The notes under the pieces are model-generated. The model made no database searches and had not been told where the DNA came from. It worked only from the letters and a program-made list of their open reading frames with translations. From NCBI GenBank assembly GCA_013176395.1, contig JABMLP010000012.1:558001-622000 (forward strand): 64,000 bases of DNA. The letters are read 5' to 3'. Position 1 is the first letter of the stretch. Every line of letters begins with the position of its first letter. Below are positions 1-11,101 of the stretch, piece by piece. This DNA comes from Venturia oleaginea (lineage: Eukaryota; Ascomycota; Dothideomycetes; Venturiales; Venturiaceae). The translations under genes were made by a program, and so were the position numbers.

Positions 1-1222
1 TACTACTTCACCAAGTACGACGAGTTTACTATTCGACTATGGTTCGATCCTAGGCGTGTCAGCGTTGCTCAGAACATTCATGCGCACAAGCTCTCTATCT
101 TGTTCTCTTTTAGTATCGCTGTAAGATAAAGTTTATAGCCCTGGGATTATTGCCTGAGTATAAGACTGTAGGGTGGGATTGGAGCAATATCCTGCTAACA
201 TAAGTGCAAGCATAAGAGCCTCAAAATCAGCATTGTTGCCAAGCTCCTGTAACATCAAAGACTATACGCGTGTCGCAATCCTTTGCTCCCAAGTTGTGCG
301 ACAGTAATCATGATGTGACATTGGCCTTTTCACAAGAAGGATCTGTGTTACTCTCTAACATCACTGATCCGTCGAAGCATCCATCTCCAATTAATCAACA
401 TGGAGTCAAGTGCAGGCGTGCCAACAGCCCGTCGCGAGGACGAGTTAGTCTAGGGCGAATAGGCGGTAGGGCTTCAATCCGACATCAGATTATAGTGTAT
501 ATTCTAGCATCCGGCGTATAGCCCATTAAGGTCATTGGGAGGTTAGATTTCCTATAAAATTGTCCTAATGAGGAATTAGGAAGTAAAAACCGCCCCGCTT
601 ATATCTAGATTCTAAGATAGATTTTACTATTTAATCTCGGTATTTCCTCTATCGCCCTATCTAAACCCTACTCCCGCCTTCTCGTCTAACGGGAGGACGA
701 GTCTATCGAGGCCGCGAGAGCTTGCCGGCAGTAGAAGCTAAGTCTGCAAGACTACTTGGTATCTGGCAAGCCTAGGCGGTGAATGTTAGGATGGCGGTTG
801 GCACGCCTGGTCAAGTGAATTTCAAAGGAAGGACCGGCCGTGGTTAATGAGGTAAATTGTCCAAATATTGGATAGTGCTGACTATGATATGGTACCCGGC
901 TTACAATTTTCAGGTCTGTCGACCATCATGACCATGTACAGGCTCCATCGGATCGCTCATTGTCGGTCTACTGACGACAGACGGAAGATGAACGGACTTG
1001 AATCGACGGATACAGTACCACGAGGATGGGCAGCGCTGACTATGGTGTGGCAGCAAGAAATCTCCAAGTCTTTGCTGACCTTCGAGCTGTTTTTACTTCC
1101 GCTCTCTGGGTATAAAGTCTAATCAGTTCCTCGCTCCAATCTTCCGTATCCAAGCAACAGGTCCATCAACAGCCTTCGAACAAACTAAACAAAGCTCGCC
1201 AGCACCAGCATCATCCGCCAAC
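1..1222. other. Intergenic, no gene recognised
   Basis: Only short open frames without recognisable motifs are present. The stretch around 540-720 is AT-rich with short GC patches and could be old repeat DNA, but I find no terminal repeats or coding remnant. The last 100 bases are the probable 5' leader of the secreted-protein gene that starts at 1223. Confidence 0.5.
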
Positions 1223-1635
1223 ATGAAGACCACAATCACCATCCCTCTTCTCCTCAGCTCTCTAGCTGCCTCCTCTCAAGCCATACAGATCAACTTCTGC
1301 ACCAACGCAAACTTTGGCGGCATCTGCCGAACCGCCAATGTTCCCAGAAACGCTTGCTGTATGTTCCTGTCACTATCCCATGACTTTACTAATGCAATGA
1401 GCAGGGAACGTACCAGCCTCTAGCAACGATAAAACCAGCTCCCTCGATACCTTTGGTGCCACCTGCACATTCTACAAGTACGTATTACAATTCGTTTGAA
1501 CTTTTGAGATGGAAACTGATCTAACATGTTGCCAGGAATGGTGGTTGTGGCGGAACTTCGTTCAGAGCTAGAGGTCGCAACCCAATCATTCCCGCCAACA
1601 TGAACGACAAGATCAGCTCTGTCAGGTGCACTTAG
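1223..1635 (+). CDS. Small secreted cysteine-rich protein, beta-gamma-crystallin-like
   Basis: Three exons (1223-1358, 1405-1477, 1536-1635) give 102 residues. Both introns have good GT...AG ends (GTATGT and GTACGT donors). Residues 1-20 form a signal peptide with a leucine-rich core, so the protein should be secreted. The mature part has six cysteines (26, 35, 45, 66, 74, 101), enough for three disulfides. Two copies of the Ca2+-binding signature (N/D)(N/D)xx(S/T)S are visible: NDKTSS at 53-58 and NDKISS at 93-98. They are spaced as in the two Greek-key halves of a beta-gamma-crystallin domain, each half also carrying an aromatic/GG stretch (NFGG at 30-33, GGCGG at 72-76). Microbial single-domain members bind calcium and some are secreted antimicrobial proteins; the role here (effector, antagonist, wall protein) is not visible. 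Fold assignment is inference from motifs; the gene itself is well supported. Confidence 0.8.
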
Positions 1636-1929
1636 ATCTGTTGAGGGATAGAAGCTGTTTTGCGTGGGTGGGGTGAGGGAGCCTGGCAGTGGAGGGCATA
1701 GGAAGGATTCTACAGTCTCTCGTTTTATTGTCAGTAGAAGTGGATTTTAGTATAGGGATGGCGCACTATATAGGTATAAATGAGACTGATCACCTCGCCT
1801 TGTTTTGAACGTTTGGGTGCTCGTCCGTAGTCGGATACAGGGGCAAGAAATTAATGCTAAGATTAGGGCCTGCTCGCCAAGCGGTTATTTGATATTTTCA
1901 TGATAACAAAAAGGAACTTCTCGTGTATA

Positions 1930-2015
1930 GGAGCGGTAACTCAGTGGTAGAGTGTGGGATTGCAGTACCCAACAGAATATATCCTGAAGTCAGGTGTTCG
2001 ATCCACCTTCGCTCC
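1930..2015 (+). tRNA. tRNA-Cys (GCA), intron-containing
   Basis: The 7-bp acceptor stem pairs 1930-1936 with 2009-2015 (one G-U). A D arm, an anticodon stem with loop TTGCAG and a perfect 5-bp T stem around TTCGATC follow. The anticodon GCA reads Cys codons. About 15 nt after position 37 do not fit a mature tRNA and are the expected position for a tRNA intron. A T run at 2020-2025 follows. Confidence 0.85.
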
Positions 2016-2019
2016 TTAG

Positions 2020-2025
2020 TTTTTT
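2020..2025 (+). terminator. RNA polymerase III terminator of tRNA-Cys
   Basis: Six consecutive T residues begin 5 nt after the 3' end of the tRNA-Cys gene, the usual signal for RNA polymerase III release. Confidence 0.7.
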
Positions 2026-2559
2026 GTTCCCTAATCATAAAGGGAGTGGGGTTTGTTGTGTCTCCCAAATACTTGGCATTGATTTTTGTCCTCTGTTGGT
2101 GCCGGACTCTCTCCATTATCGATAAAGTGACAGCGGGTCAGGGACATGACAACAAATCCCTCCCATCACCTGCATCAAATCCTTTCCAACCAACGATAGC
2201 GGAATTCGTCCGTTACACGTCGCGTGTGTCGTTTTCCGGGTCCCTGTAGTCACAGATCTGCGGGGTATCATTGTTTACCCTGCGTCTCCCTTGTATCCTC
2301 CATCATTACCATCCTCATTGGCCAGTACACTCCCGTGTTAGTCGTGGCATGGAGAGGGGCGTCGGAAAGGATGGATGGATGGACGGGTGGTGATGAAGAA
2401 GGGTTGGAGCCGTTTTGAATATATCTTGTCAATCCTCTCGTTCCTCGGTTTTGAATTGTCGATGCTCGTTCAGATTCAATTTATCTTCTACTTTTCGTAA
2501 CATCCTCCTCTCCAGGTCTTCAATTGATTTTCCATCTATACACTTGGATTCTATTCAAG
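2026..2559. other. Upstream region of the alcohol dehydrogenase gene
   Basis: No coding sequence is recognised. The final 100 bases are pyrimidine-rich (CT runs around 2480-2520), typical of fungal core promoters and leaders that lack a strong TATA box. Confidence 0.4.
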
Positions 2560-3852
2560 ATGACTGACTCCGACGGCGCAACAACCTACGGAATCCCCCA
2601 AAAATGTAAAGCCGGCGTTGTCATAAACGAAGGTCCAGATTTCCACGTCGAAGTCCAGGAAGTCGACGTCCCAGAAATCGGTACATCACCCATTTCCCTA
2701 TCTCGTTCCCCTCCACCCTCTAAACGAACTCCTCCTAACTCGACCCTCACAGGTCCAGAAGATGTCCTCATAAAACTAAACTGCACCGGAATCTGCCACT
2801 CCGATCTCCACTTCATGCAGGCAGACTGGGGCGTAGGCAAAATGTCCGATTTCGGCACCCGCTGCGCCGGCCACGAAGGCGCCGGCGTCATCGTCAAGAT
2901 TGGAGCGAATGTGAAGACGCTGAAGGTGGGTCAGAGGGCTGGGTTCAAACCGATTGCGGATACGTGTGGGGATTGTGAGTTGTGTAGGACGGATAAGGAG
3001 TGTTATTGTTCTAGGGCTGTGTATACGGGGTTGCATGTTGATGGTGAATTCGTTCTGTTTCTTGGGTTTGTGAGGTGAGATTTGATATTTGTGCTAATCA
3101 GGATGATAGGGACGTATAAACAGTATGTCAAATCTCCGGAGCGGTATACGACGACTATTCCTGATGGTGTCTCGGATTATATAGCTGGACCTATTATGTG
3201 TTCGGCAAGTACCATCTACACCTCCCTCAAAGCCTGTGGTCTGTGTCCGGGAAACTGGGCTGTCTTCCCTGGTGGTGGAGGAGGCGTTGGGATCCAAGGT
3301 GTTCAACTGGCAGAGGCAATGGGGTTTCGCCCCATCGTCATCGATACCGGGAGCGAGCGCGAGCAGATGGTCAAAGAGCTCGGAGCAGAACATTTCGTTG
3401 ACTTCAAAACATCAACTGATGTTGCGAAGGAAATTGTGGAGTTGACAGATGGGATCGGCGCACATGCTGTTTTTGTGACGGCGCCGCAGAGCTATCCTGC
3501 TGCACTGAGTTATCTTGGCACGAGAGTGGGAGGAACGGTCATGTGTATTGGGTTGCCTGCTGCTGGAACGAACAATGTGGGTTTTACTTCCTCGCTTTCA
3601 TGTGGGAGAAGGGACTAATGAGAATGATAGATGACCATCGCGCCGTCGCAAGTCATTTTCTGCAACCAGGGTATTAGAGGGACTCTGGCGTCTAGCATGG
3701 CAGATGTGAATGAAACTCTAGACTTCGCGAAAAGAGGCAAGTTGCGGTTGAAGCCGACTGTTGTTGGACTATCTAAGTTCAACGAGTCGTGTCAGGCGCT
3801 GAAGAATGGGAAAGTTGCTGGTAGGATCGTTGTCGATTTCAACATGGAGTAG
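2560..3852 (+). CDS. Zinc-dependent alcohol dehydrogenase (ADH class, MDR superfamily)
   Basis: Exons 2560-2680, 2753-3043, 3110-3576 and 3631-3852 join into 366 residues. All three introns are 54-72 nt with GT...AG ends. The ATG at 2560 is preferred over an upstream non-ATG extension because the protein then begins like other fungal ADHs. Catalytic zinc ligands are visible as Cys55 (in TGICHSDLH), His81 (GHEGAG) and Cys168; structural zinc ligands as Cys112, 115, 118 and 126. A glycine-rich FPGGGGGVG motif at about 190-198 is the Rossmann turn for NAD(H). Such cytosolic enzymes interconvert primary alcohols and aldehydes, for example ethanol and acetaldehyde. Length and ligand order match yeast/fungal ADH1-type tetrameric enzymes. 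Substrate preference cannot be read from the sequence. Confidence 0.92.
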
Positions 3853-4321
3853 AGTTAGGAAATAGCCGATATCCATACCTAAATCAAAGATTTTTGTTTA
3901 CTAAGTCAGATTCTACTCTAACTCGATCCTGCCGACTCAACTAATGTCGTACTCGGAAGGCGATATCTATCTTCGAGATCGATATTGCTAAATGCATGGC
4001 AAGATCTTCTTTTGACCTGGCCAGAAAGTCAGTGATATCGATCTTGAAATAATAAATTGTTCCTAGATGTATGGTATCAAACTCACCACTCAAAAGAACA
4101 AAATACAAACATCAACTCGACTGATCAGACCCATCGGCTCGGATCAATATCTATTGTCTCGCTCGCCAGAAATGCAAAGTGCTGTTGTGTGACCAAGTTA
4201 GCACAGTCAACCCGAAATTTCAATCCCTTAACCCTGCCCAACACCTCAAACAGCTTATGACCTAGTCTTCTCCCACAACAAAAGTTCAGATTCTAATATA
4301 TAACTTTCCGGACCCACCGCG
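3853..4321. other. Intergenic between ADH and F-box genes
   Basis: The plus-strand ADH and minus-strand F-box gene converge here. The AT-rich stretch presumably holds both 3' UTRs. I see no further gene. Confidence 0.5.
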
Positions 4322-4948
4322 CTATCTAGTTAGCAATCCCCTATATCTCTGAGAATGTTCGCATCCACAAAACTCAGCAAGGACGATATCCCATGGAAGA
4401 CCACTCCAGAAATCTGCGTGGGAAGACAATCGATTCGTCGTGGGCAATAGATTGATAGAATCAAGAACAGCTCTCAAATCCGCCTCTTGTAAATCCGGGA
4501 ACGTGTCGCAGACCCACCTCAAATTGGCCATGTTAGCATGAGGTGGCTGTGTTATCCTCTTCACCAACGCTACCTTATCGGGATGGGACATAATCATTTC
4601 CGTGAACGAGATCCATACTAGTTTTGCCCTTCCTTGCTCTGTTTTGGCGAGGTAGTGATTCATATCTTTTCGTGCTGATGATGACATGAATTTTTTGTAC
4701 CATGACGAGGTGTAGAATGGTTCTTCTGGGATATTCGACCAGGGGAGGAAGTCGCTCTGGATGGTGCTGCGATTGCAGAGCGCGAGATTGTGGAAAGATG
4801 ATAGAGGTAGGTATGAGAGGATTTGGTCGAAGAGTTCGATCGGGAGTTCAAGAAGTGCAGTTGATGTGATTGTCGCTGCTAGCAAGTGGTCTTCGCTCTC
4901 TGGTAATCATAGAATGAGCTGACAGCCTTGCCGCAGAAGCCCAGGCAT
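4322..4948 (-). CDS. F-box domain protein
   Basis: The main exon (4875 down to 4322) encodes about 184 residues beginning with an F-box: LLELPIELFDQILSYLPL, then a helical LALCNRS segment, the typical Leu-Pro/Ile-Leu pattern that binds Skp1 in SCF ubiquitin ligases. The rest is unlike any substrate-binding repeat I know and is probably a family-specific C-terminus. No ATG lies directly upstream in frame. A 25-nt first exon at 4948-4924 (starting MPGLLRQG) followed by a 48-nt GTCAGC...CTAGCAG intron restores an ATG in the right frame, and I use it tentatively. The donor is weak, so the 5' end is uncertain, and the gene could also be a truncated copy. Substrate unknown. Confidence 0.6.
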
Positions 4949-5805
4949 TCCTTCGCCTTGTAAGATGAAAGACAACACATTGGACTATTGGAAGACGACC
5001 TTCTCAAGGTCCACAAAATCCCAAAAGGCATTAGGAAGCATCCTCCAGAGCTCAAGGGTGCTTTCCAATTCCTTTTGGGATTTCGAGGCTCTTGAGAACT
5101 TTTCCACTAAAAACTGGCGAATGAGCGTGTATGATATGTATGCAAGAGTTGAGAAGGGGGTATTAAAGGCTGTGCGTCTGAAAGTTCATAGCCGCCGCTG
5201 CCGCTGAACGGAGCTGACCCATGTTCTCCTCCGCCAAAAGGAATTCTCAACACCACAACCTTCTGGATACCCGCCACGACATGCGTGCGACGCATGCGCC
5301 GTCAATGCTATATTGAGAGACGACGAGTCCAAATCTGTTCGGATGCAACACGTTTTTTTTTGACAGCCTCACACCAGAACGCTGCCTGTCAGCAGTATGA
5401 GGGCAATACCAATACATTAGACGGGATCTGCTTACCGCTACCTATCGCCTACCTTTTATCCCGCAGCCGTCGTCGTCGTCGTCGCGCGGGTCGCGCTGAT
5501 TCTCCAAGATTATAAGGATAGCAACCATAGGCGAGAAGAGCTTTCCGGATGGCAAGACGAACCACAAGCCTTCAGATGGCAGCACAAGGCTGGATTTCTC
5601 GTCGAAACTCAATTTGTATCATGGTGTGTTTGCGGGGGATTGTAAGCGGACTCGACCCAATTCTCGAGAGCCGACATGAAGGCACATGAAAGAGTGGTGT
5701 TTCGAATATAAATATTGTAAAGCCCCCGCACCCTTCTATAAGGATGCTTCTTCAGCGGCTGTTCCACTCTTCAATCCCGTCCTTGAATATCCAGATACCT
5801 TCATC
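4949..5805. other. Intergenic with a short CGT repeat
   Basis: No gene recognised. A CGTCGTCGTCGTCGTC microsatellite lies near 5468-5485. The last 150 bases are the probable promoter and leader of the DJ-1/PfpI gene; an AT-rich ATATAAATATT stretch around 5706 could serve as a TATA-like element. Confidence 0.4.
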
Positions 5806-6636
5806 ATGGCGTCAACACAGGATCGTAAGTCATCTCTATGATTTCATATTACAGCAGTCTTCACGTCCACTCAATTTGCTTTTCATATTGAAGGGTGCTC
5901 CATCCAACGCCAGTCCCATATGCAGACCTGATCTTCCACGAGGTAACACTCAACCAAACAGAACAAAATCTAACAAGACACAGTCCCCAAAGCCTTTGGC
6001 CTCCTCATCTACCCTGGCTTTGAAGCGCTCGACGCCTTCGGCCCCATGGAAGCAGTAAACGACCTCTCCCGCACCCATGAAAACGGAATAACCCTCTCCA
6101 TAATCGCTCAATCCCTCACCCCCGTCTCCACCCTACTCCCCGGCGTCCACAAAGTAGGACAACAAATCGTCCCAACACACACCTTCGAAACCGCACCAAC
6201 CCTCGACGTCCTAATCATACCAGGAGGCTACGGCGCCATAGAGCCCGCGCCAGAACTCCTCTCCTTCCTCCGAAAGATCGGTCCCAAACTCCCTCATCTA
6301 ATTACCGTCTGCAATGGCTCTACCCTCCCTGCTCGTGCAGGTCTTTTAGACGGCAAAAAAGCAACATCTAATAAAGCCCTTTGGAAACTATGTGTTGCGT
6401 CCAGCCAAAAAACGAACTGGATCGCCAAAGCGAGATGGGTGCGCGACGGAAATATCTGGACGGCATCAGGTGTCAGCGCGGGCATTGATGTAATATGTGC
6501 TTGGTTGGAATCTGTATACGGGAAGGAAATTGCTGATAAGGCGGCCAACGAGATGGAATTCGTCAGAGCGAAGAGTTCGGATGATGATCCGTTTGCGGGG
6601 ATGTACGGGTGTGAGGATGTTCCGGCGACGGAGTAG
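5806..6636 (+). CDS. DJ-1/PfpI family protein (class I glutamine amidotransferase-like)
   Basis: A short first exon (5806-5824) followed by 5984-6636 gives 223 residues beginning MASTQDLPKAFGLLIYPGF. The 159-nt intron has a GTAAGT donor and CACAG acceptor; a minor extra exon inside it (around 5856-5942) is conceivable but not needed. The fold signature is clear: FGLLIYPGFEALDAFGP at the start, DVLIIPGGYG in the middle, and the nucleophile-elbow segment LITVCNGS with the conserved cysteine, followed by ARAGLLDGKKATSNK and SGVSAGIDV. Members include glyoxalase III-like, chaperone and isonitrile-hydratase-like proteins in the cytosol; DJ-1-type proteins often respond to oxidative stress. The exact activity cannot be assigned. 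Confidence 0.85.
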
Positions 6637-7097
6637 AGAGGAGACAATGGAGTGGGCATATGACGATATCTGGGATTTCATGGGGATAGGAGAAGGAGTT
6701 TGCATATCAGAAATCCCAAAGAGTTGCTTTCTTCTATCTACCGTCTCTCAGGCATTTCCACGTCATGAAATGAACAGCGAGGAGTGAGAAATCCGGAGAA
6801 TTGCGCATCGATCGAGCAGATATGGGATGACTTACAAGAATAACCGCTGCTCAATCAGGGTTTGAATTGTTGGCTGAATGTTATTTGTGAAATTGAGAGA
6901 GGGTCCAAGCAGACAGGTTTGTCGTACCGAAATTGGACGTCTTTCCAACATCAACAAAAGGATTCGTGCAAGCATCGATACACAAAAGTGAGCTGAAATG
7001 AACAGCTGGAGTCAACAATCCGGAGGATAATCGGTCCGTGATGGTGGAGAAACCTTTGCTAGATGTAATCTACTCTGGGCAATCAACTATAATAACT
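6637..7097. other. Intergenic between DJ-1 gene and tRNA
   Basis: No coding region or repeat recognised; it contains the 3' UTR of the DJ-1/PfpI gene and the 5' flank of the tRNA. Confidence 0.4.
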
Positions 7098-7181
7098 GGT
7101 TCTATGGTGTAATGGTTAGCACTTCGGATTCTGAGCCACCTCAATATTACGGCGATCCCAGTTCGATCCCGGGTAGGACCT
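7098..7181 (+). tRNA. tRNA-Gln (CTG)-like gene with an apparent intron
   Basis: The acceptor stem GGTTCTA pairs with TAGGACC. The D arm (GTGT...GCAC) is regular and the anticodon loop TTCTGA carries CTG, reading the Gln codon CAG. An insertion of roughly 15 nt follows position 37, the tRNA intron position. However, the 3' side of the anticodon stem does not match the expected TCCGA, and the T stem has one A-C mismatch. It may be a functional gene with an awkward intron fold, or a decaying copy. A T5 run lies near 7186-7190. Confidence 0.6.
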
Positions 7182-7365
7182 CTACTTTTTGCCGTTTTGT
7201 GCTCGATGGATAAATAACACTATTTACGATGAGCATGCATCAACAGTAACAAAGGGTGTGTTGGTGCACTTCAATAGTGGCAATGCCTGAGACCACGCGC
7301 CCACACGCTTTGCGAGAGAGGTTATTATTTTGCATGGTATTCATGCTACGATATTCATGTCGTTT

Positions 7366-8390
7366 CTACTCGACTGTATCCAGTGTTCCTTTGCCTGTTG
7401 TACTTGGTGGAGGAGTCCTGCCCTGATTTCTCAGCCTCTCCTCAAACTTTTGGAATTCTAACATTGCGATTTCCTCCTCTTGATCGAAGATCTGCTGGAC
7501 GCCTTGGACTTCTTCAATGTAATGACCTATAGCTGAGTTAGCAAATGTTTACAGAATCTTAGAAGAGCGCATCAACTGACTCAGCATGGCTTCGATCCCA
7601 TTCTTCAAAGTGACGGTACTTGAATCACACGTCCTGCATGCCCCTCGCAGCTTGAGCAGAACTTGTCCATCGTGGAATCCTCGGAACTCAATATCGCCAC
7701 CGTCTTCTTGGATAGAAGGCCGAATCCTTGTCTCCAAAAGTTCTTTGATCATGCTGACCACTTCGCTGTCATTTTCGTCGTATGCTAGTGAATCCACTTC
7801 GTTGCCTTCTTGCCCACTCTCTTCTCCTGCCTTGAGTGCCACCGTATTCACAAGGGGCTGACCAGACGTGACGGCCTCGGTTATGAGGGAGAATACTTCG
7901 GGCTTGACATGTGCCCACGGTGTGACGCTGTCTTTTGTGACAGTGATGAAATCTGGACCGAAGAAGACGGAAGATACGCCGCCGACGTTCAGTAGGTTCG
8001 CGGCTAGTGGCGATGGATTGGGAGGTTGGAGAGTTGATCGAGGCGAGGTGTATTCGAGAAATGTGGAGGAAAAGTCTTCAGGGAGGATTCGAGAGTTAGG
8101 CTTGAATTTGAGGGCCTGATGCACGATCAATATTGCGAAGCAGAGAAGATAGAAGCTAGCCTACCTACATCTGCGTTAGGCGTATCTTCCGTCTGAATGA
8201 AGATTGTTCGTCTCGGAAGAGTTGTGACTTGAAGCCGGGATGTTCTCAAGTTCGGTCTCGAGGGTGGAATCGAGTGTATACATCTTTGGCTTTGAGGTCT
8301 GGCGAATCTGCAAGTCGCAGCTAATGGAACAGTTCTTCGGGTCGAATTTATAGCTCTCGCAGCGGTTCTCCAAAGCAATTTGGACGACAT
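7366..8390 (-). CDS. NFU1: NFU1-like mitochondrial Fe-S cluster scaffold/carrier
   Basis: Three exons (8390-8169, 8115-7581, 7526-7366) give 305 residues. The joins were chosen to restore conserved text: TEDTPNAD|ALKF at the first junction and IEAML-SHYIEEVQGV at the second. The N-terminus is rich in Arg/Ser with few acidic residues, as in a mitochondrial presequence. Then come the Nfu N-terminal domain (TPNADALKF...GVSSVFFGPDFITVTK) and the C-terminal NifU-like domain with the CRTC (CxxC) cluster-binding motif in LRGACRTCDSSTVTLKNG. NFU proteins pass [4Fe-4S] clusters to lipoate synthase, aconitase and respiratory subunits. Stopping at the second-exon stop would lose the conserved end, so the third exon is important. 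Assignment is strong. Confidence 0.92.
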
Positions 8391-9058
8391 TGTTTAGAGT
8401 TGCAGATGTCTATAAAGTGTTGACGGATGGATATGTTTTGCCTTCTTGAGGCCTCCGAATCAACCTTACGGCTTACCAATTAATCGGCAATAACGCTACG
8501 CACGTGAAGGGCGCTCATCATCTCCAACTTCAACGTAAACACGTTTCCCAAATCATCCTTTCTTACCTAAGATTCAGCTAACTAATACAATACTACTCAA
8601 TACCGAACCATTGAATAGAAGGCATGTTGCCACATACATTCTTTGTCTTGATCGCTCGGACATTGTGGCCATTAAAACTCTGTGGTACCGTAGTTGGGTT
8701 GCCTATTAATACTAATGCCATCTGCAATCTTTCCAACATCTTTTGACTCAATATAATACCTACGAGATTTCCACTGCTCTTGGTATTACCTGCCCGCTGC
8801 CGCCTCTCGGCTTCAACGATCGAATTTCTAAATATCTCCAGAGATGTCGCTCGGTCTAAATCTGAAAAACAACACCCAAACAGCATTCCAATATGCCGCT
8901 GCGAGGACGCCAAAGATTGATCATGGCACGTTCCTCAAAGAAGATCGAAAACATGTCCCCTATGGACGACATGACTGACTACCACGCCAACATGCGATCC
9001 TGCCGAGCACCTTGACGAGCCTCCTGCCGACTCCACACACATCCATCCTGGAACAAAT
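8391..9058. other. Intergenic upstream of NFU1, no supported gene
   Basis: This contains the NFU1 promoter on its left side. A 106-codon open frame on the minus strand (8593-8913) has no ATG at its start and no recognisable motif. I do not call it a gene. Confidence 0.4.
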
Positions 9059-10343
9059 TTGCAAAAATTGCCCATCCTGGACCTAAACTCGACTGCGGCA
9101 CCTTCTTTTGAGAACATCGAAGCCGCGCTCTCCGTTGGCAACAAGAGAACAATACAAGTGCGCGACATTCTCGGTGAACTTCCGTGGGAACTATGGCTGA
9201 TCGTTGCGTCCTTTCTTCCGCCCTCTACTGCACGCAATTTCGCTCTAGCCTGTCGCAACACATTTAATCTCATGGGACATGAAACTAAGACAGCATTGCA
9301 GAGGCCCGAAAACTATCGCGAACGGCTCCGATTTCTTGAAGCGCAGGATACCCATTTTCCTAATCACCTACTGTGTTTGGATTGCGGAGTCTACCATCCG
9401 CGATAATCTTTGCCATATCCCCACTTATATCCCCCCTTCCCAGCCTACCAGCTTGATCCGCAGTCTACGCCTGCTCCTGTTCGATACCCAAAGGCTAATC
9501 ATGAATGCTGTCCGGCCGATGGAGGTTTCTGGTTTAAACTAATGCCTGGCGATTATATTAACTGGACTACATTACACCTCATCGCGAGGGCAGCTACACT
9601 TGGCACAGAATATGGACAGAGCAGGATCGAGTCTTCCGTGTTTGTGCACGACGGTGAAATTAATGACCAGGCACCATGGAGGCATGTTCGAGAAATCCGG
9701 ATCTTAAGACGGCCAAGTCATCGCTAAAGTGCAATATTTCTGCGTCGTAGATGGCCCTACTCTTCGCTTGGCCTACTGGCAAGATCTATCCAGATATTAT
9801 ATATTTGCCGACTGTTGCCATCGCTCCCATTCCCGGATAATTCGACAGCGCTGTAGAACGGAACTCAACCAGCTCGGAAGACGAAGCCAAAAACGATCAT
9901 TTGCGCTAGGATCAGTACCGTTGTTCGAAGAGGCTTACCCAAATTGTTCTATGGAATGAACTATATCAACCGTCTCGTTGTCGGACTTAAAGATACCGCT
10001 GGCAGATTGGGCAATAGGTGGCCATAGCGCAAACTTGGCAACCAAGGTGATTCGAGTCACGCGATGGATTAATTTTGGCGAATGCAGAGCCTCTGAGCCA
10101 GAGATATGGAATCGACTCACTCGATCGCGATTTGGACACACAAATCCTTCGGAGCCACTGGATAATTCCGCACGATTGTGCCTCAGAGAAATGTGGCCTG
10201 AAAACGGCAACTCGGAAAACTTCCACGTGTTCAATGATGATACGGACATTTGTATCTGGTACGCGGGTGGAAACGCAGTAAAGCTGCAAAACAGTAGGGC
10301 CAACCTTCTCGCCGGGTCTTGGAAGGTCAGTTGCAGGCTTTGA
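9059..10343 (+). pseudogene. Decayed F-box protein gene
   Basis: The first part encodes an F-box (LGELPWELWLIVASFLPP, then ARNFALACRNTFNLM), followed by a FLEAQDTHFPNHLLCLDC segment typical of a large fungal F-box family. The frame then stops at 9404-9406 and coherent text continues in another frame (YPKANHECCPADGGFWF... to about 9727). A third frame from about 9978 carries the family's C-terminal signature (VIRVTRWINFG...). No ATG begins the first frame; it opens on a TTG. The matching pieces therefore lie in order but in different frames with stops between, which identifies a broken gene. Introns could explain one frame change but not all of them. Confidence 0.6.
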
Positions 10344-10537
10344 CTCTTATGACGATAGTTTTGAGAAACGCGTGGTAGAGTGGCTTTGGTTGGTGTTGAA
10401 TGGGGGCAACTGGCAAGCAATGTTTTGAACGAACGGGGGCCACTAGCAAGCGGTATTTTGTACCTAATTCTGGTAGATACTAAATACGTACTAATTCATC
10501 CTATTTGGGAATCCACGCCTAGATTGTGCTTGTAGTA

Positions 10538-10635
10538 TTGATTGATTGATTTTATCCTACTCGGTTGCAGCCGCTTAATCAGGTTGATTGATTGATTGAT
10601 TGATTTTATCCTACTCGGTTGCAGCCGCTTAATCA
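10538..10635. repeat. Two tandem copies of a TTGATTGATT-containing unit
   Basis: A TTGATT tetranucleotide run followed by TTTATCCTACTCGGTTGCAG and CCGCTTAATCA occurs twice back to back (10538-10581 and 10584-10635). The copies differ mainly in the number of TTGA units, so this is a recent local duplication with slippage. Confidence 0.85.
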
Positions 10636-11101
10636 CGCAGCTATGTCCGGTTAGGAGGACTTCATCAGACAGCCGACACGTGATAGATTATATAATCCAC
10701 CGCGCCCCACTTCGCCCCGTTCACTGAAACAAGACCAGCTGTCCCCTCCGTCCTCCCTCTTTTCCCTTAACCAGTATCTCCAAATGCCCGCTGGCTCTTG
10801 TAGATACTGGTTATTCTGCTAGTATATCTGTGCTATGTAGACTCAAGAGGCAATGCCTCGTGTTTCGCTATCCTTCTACCTACAGTCTCCCTCTAATGCT
10901 CAGCTTGTCTATCTGTTTCGCCTTATCCCTCAAGGCCAATGGGTTCCCTAAGTATGTTTCTGCTTGTGAAAGTTGCCTTGCACCAGATTCCTATGCGGCG
11001 GTGTATTTGGTTGTGTGATGCTGGAGACAATAGTAACCATCGTAGTCGTGATTTCGCTGCTTGGGTGTGATACTCCGGGTATGCCCGTGGACGAGGCTGT
11101 C
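10636..11101. other. Repeat-island flank, no gene
   Basis: No coding region is supported. A TATATAATCC stretch at about 10690, after an ACACGTGA box, resembles the promoter part of an LTR, but I could not find its ends. Confidence 0.3.

Noticed and set aside
41..60. GGTTCGATCC resembling a tRNA B box
   Set aside because: No acceptor stem, D arm or anticodon arm can be built around it.
8593..8913. 106-codon open frame on the minus strand upstream of NFU1
   Set aside because: It begins at a TTG, has no recognisable domain and overlaps the probable NFU1 promoter.
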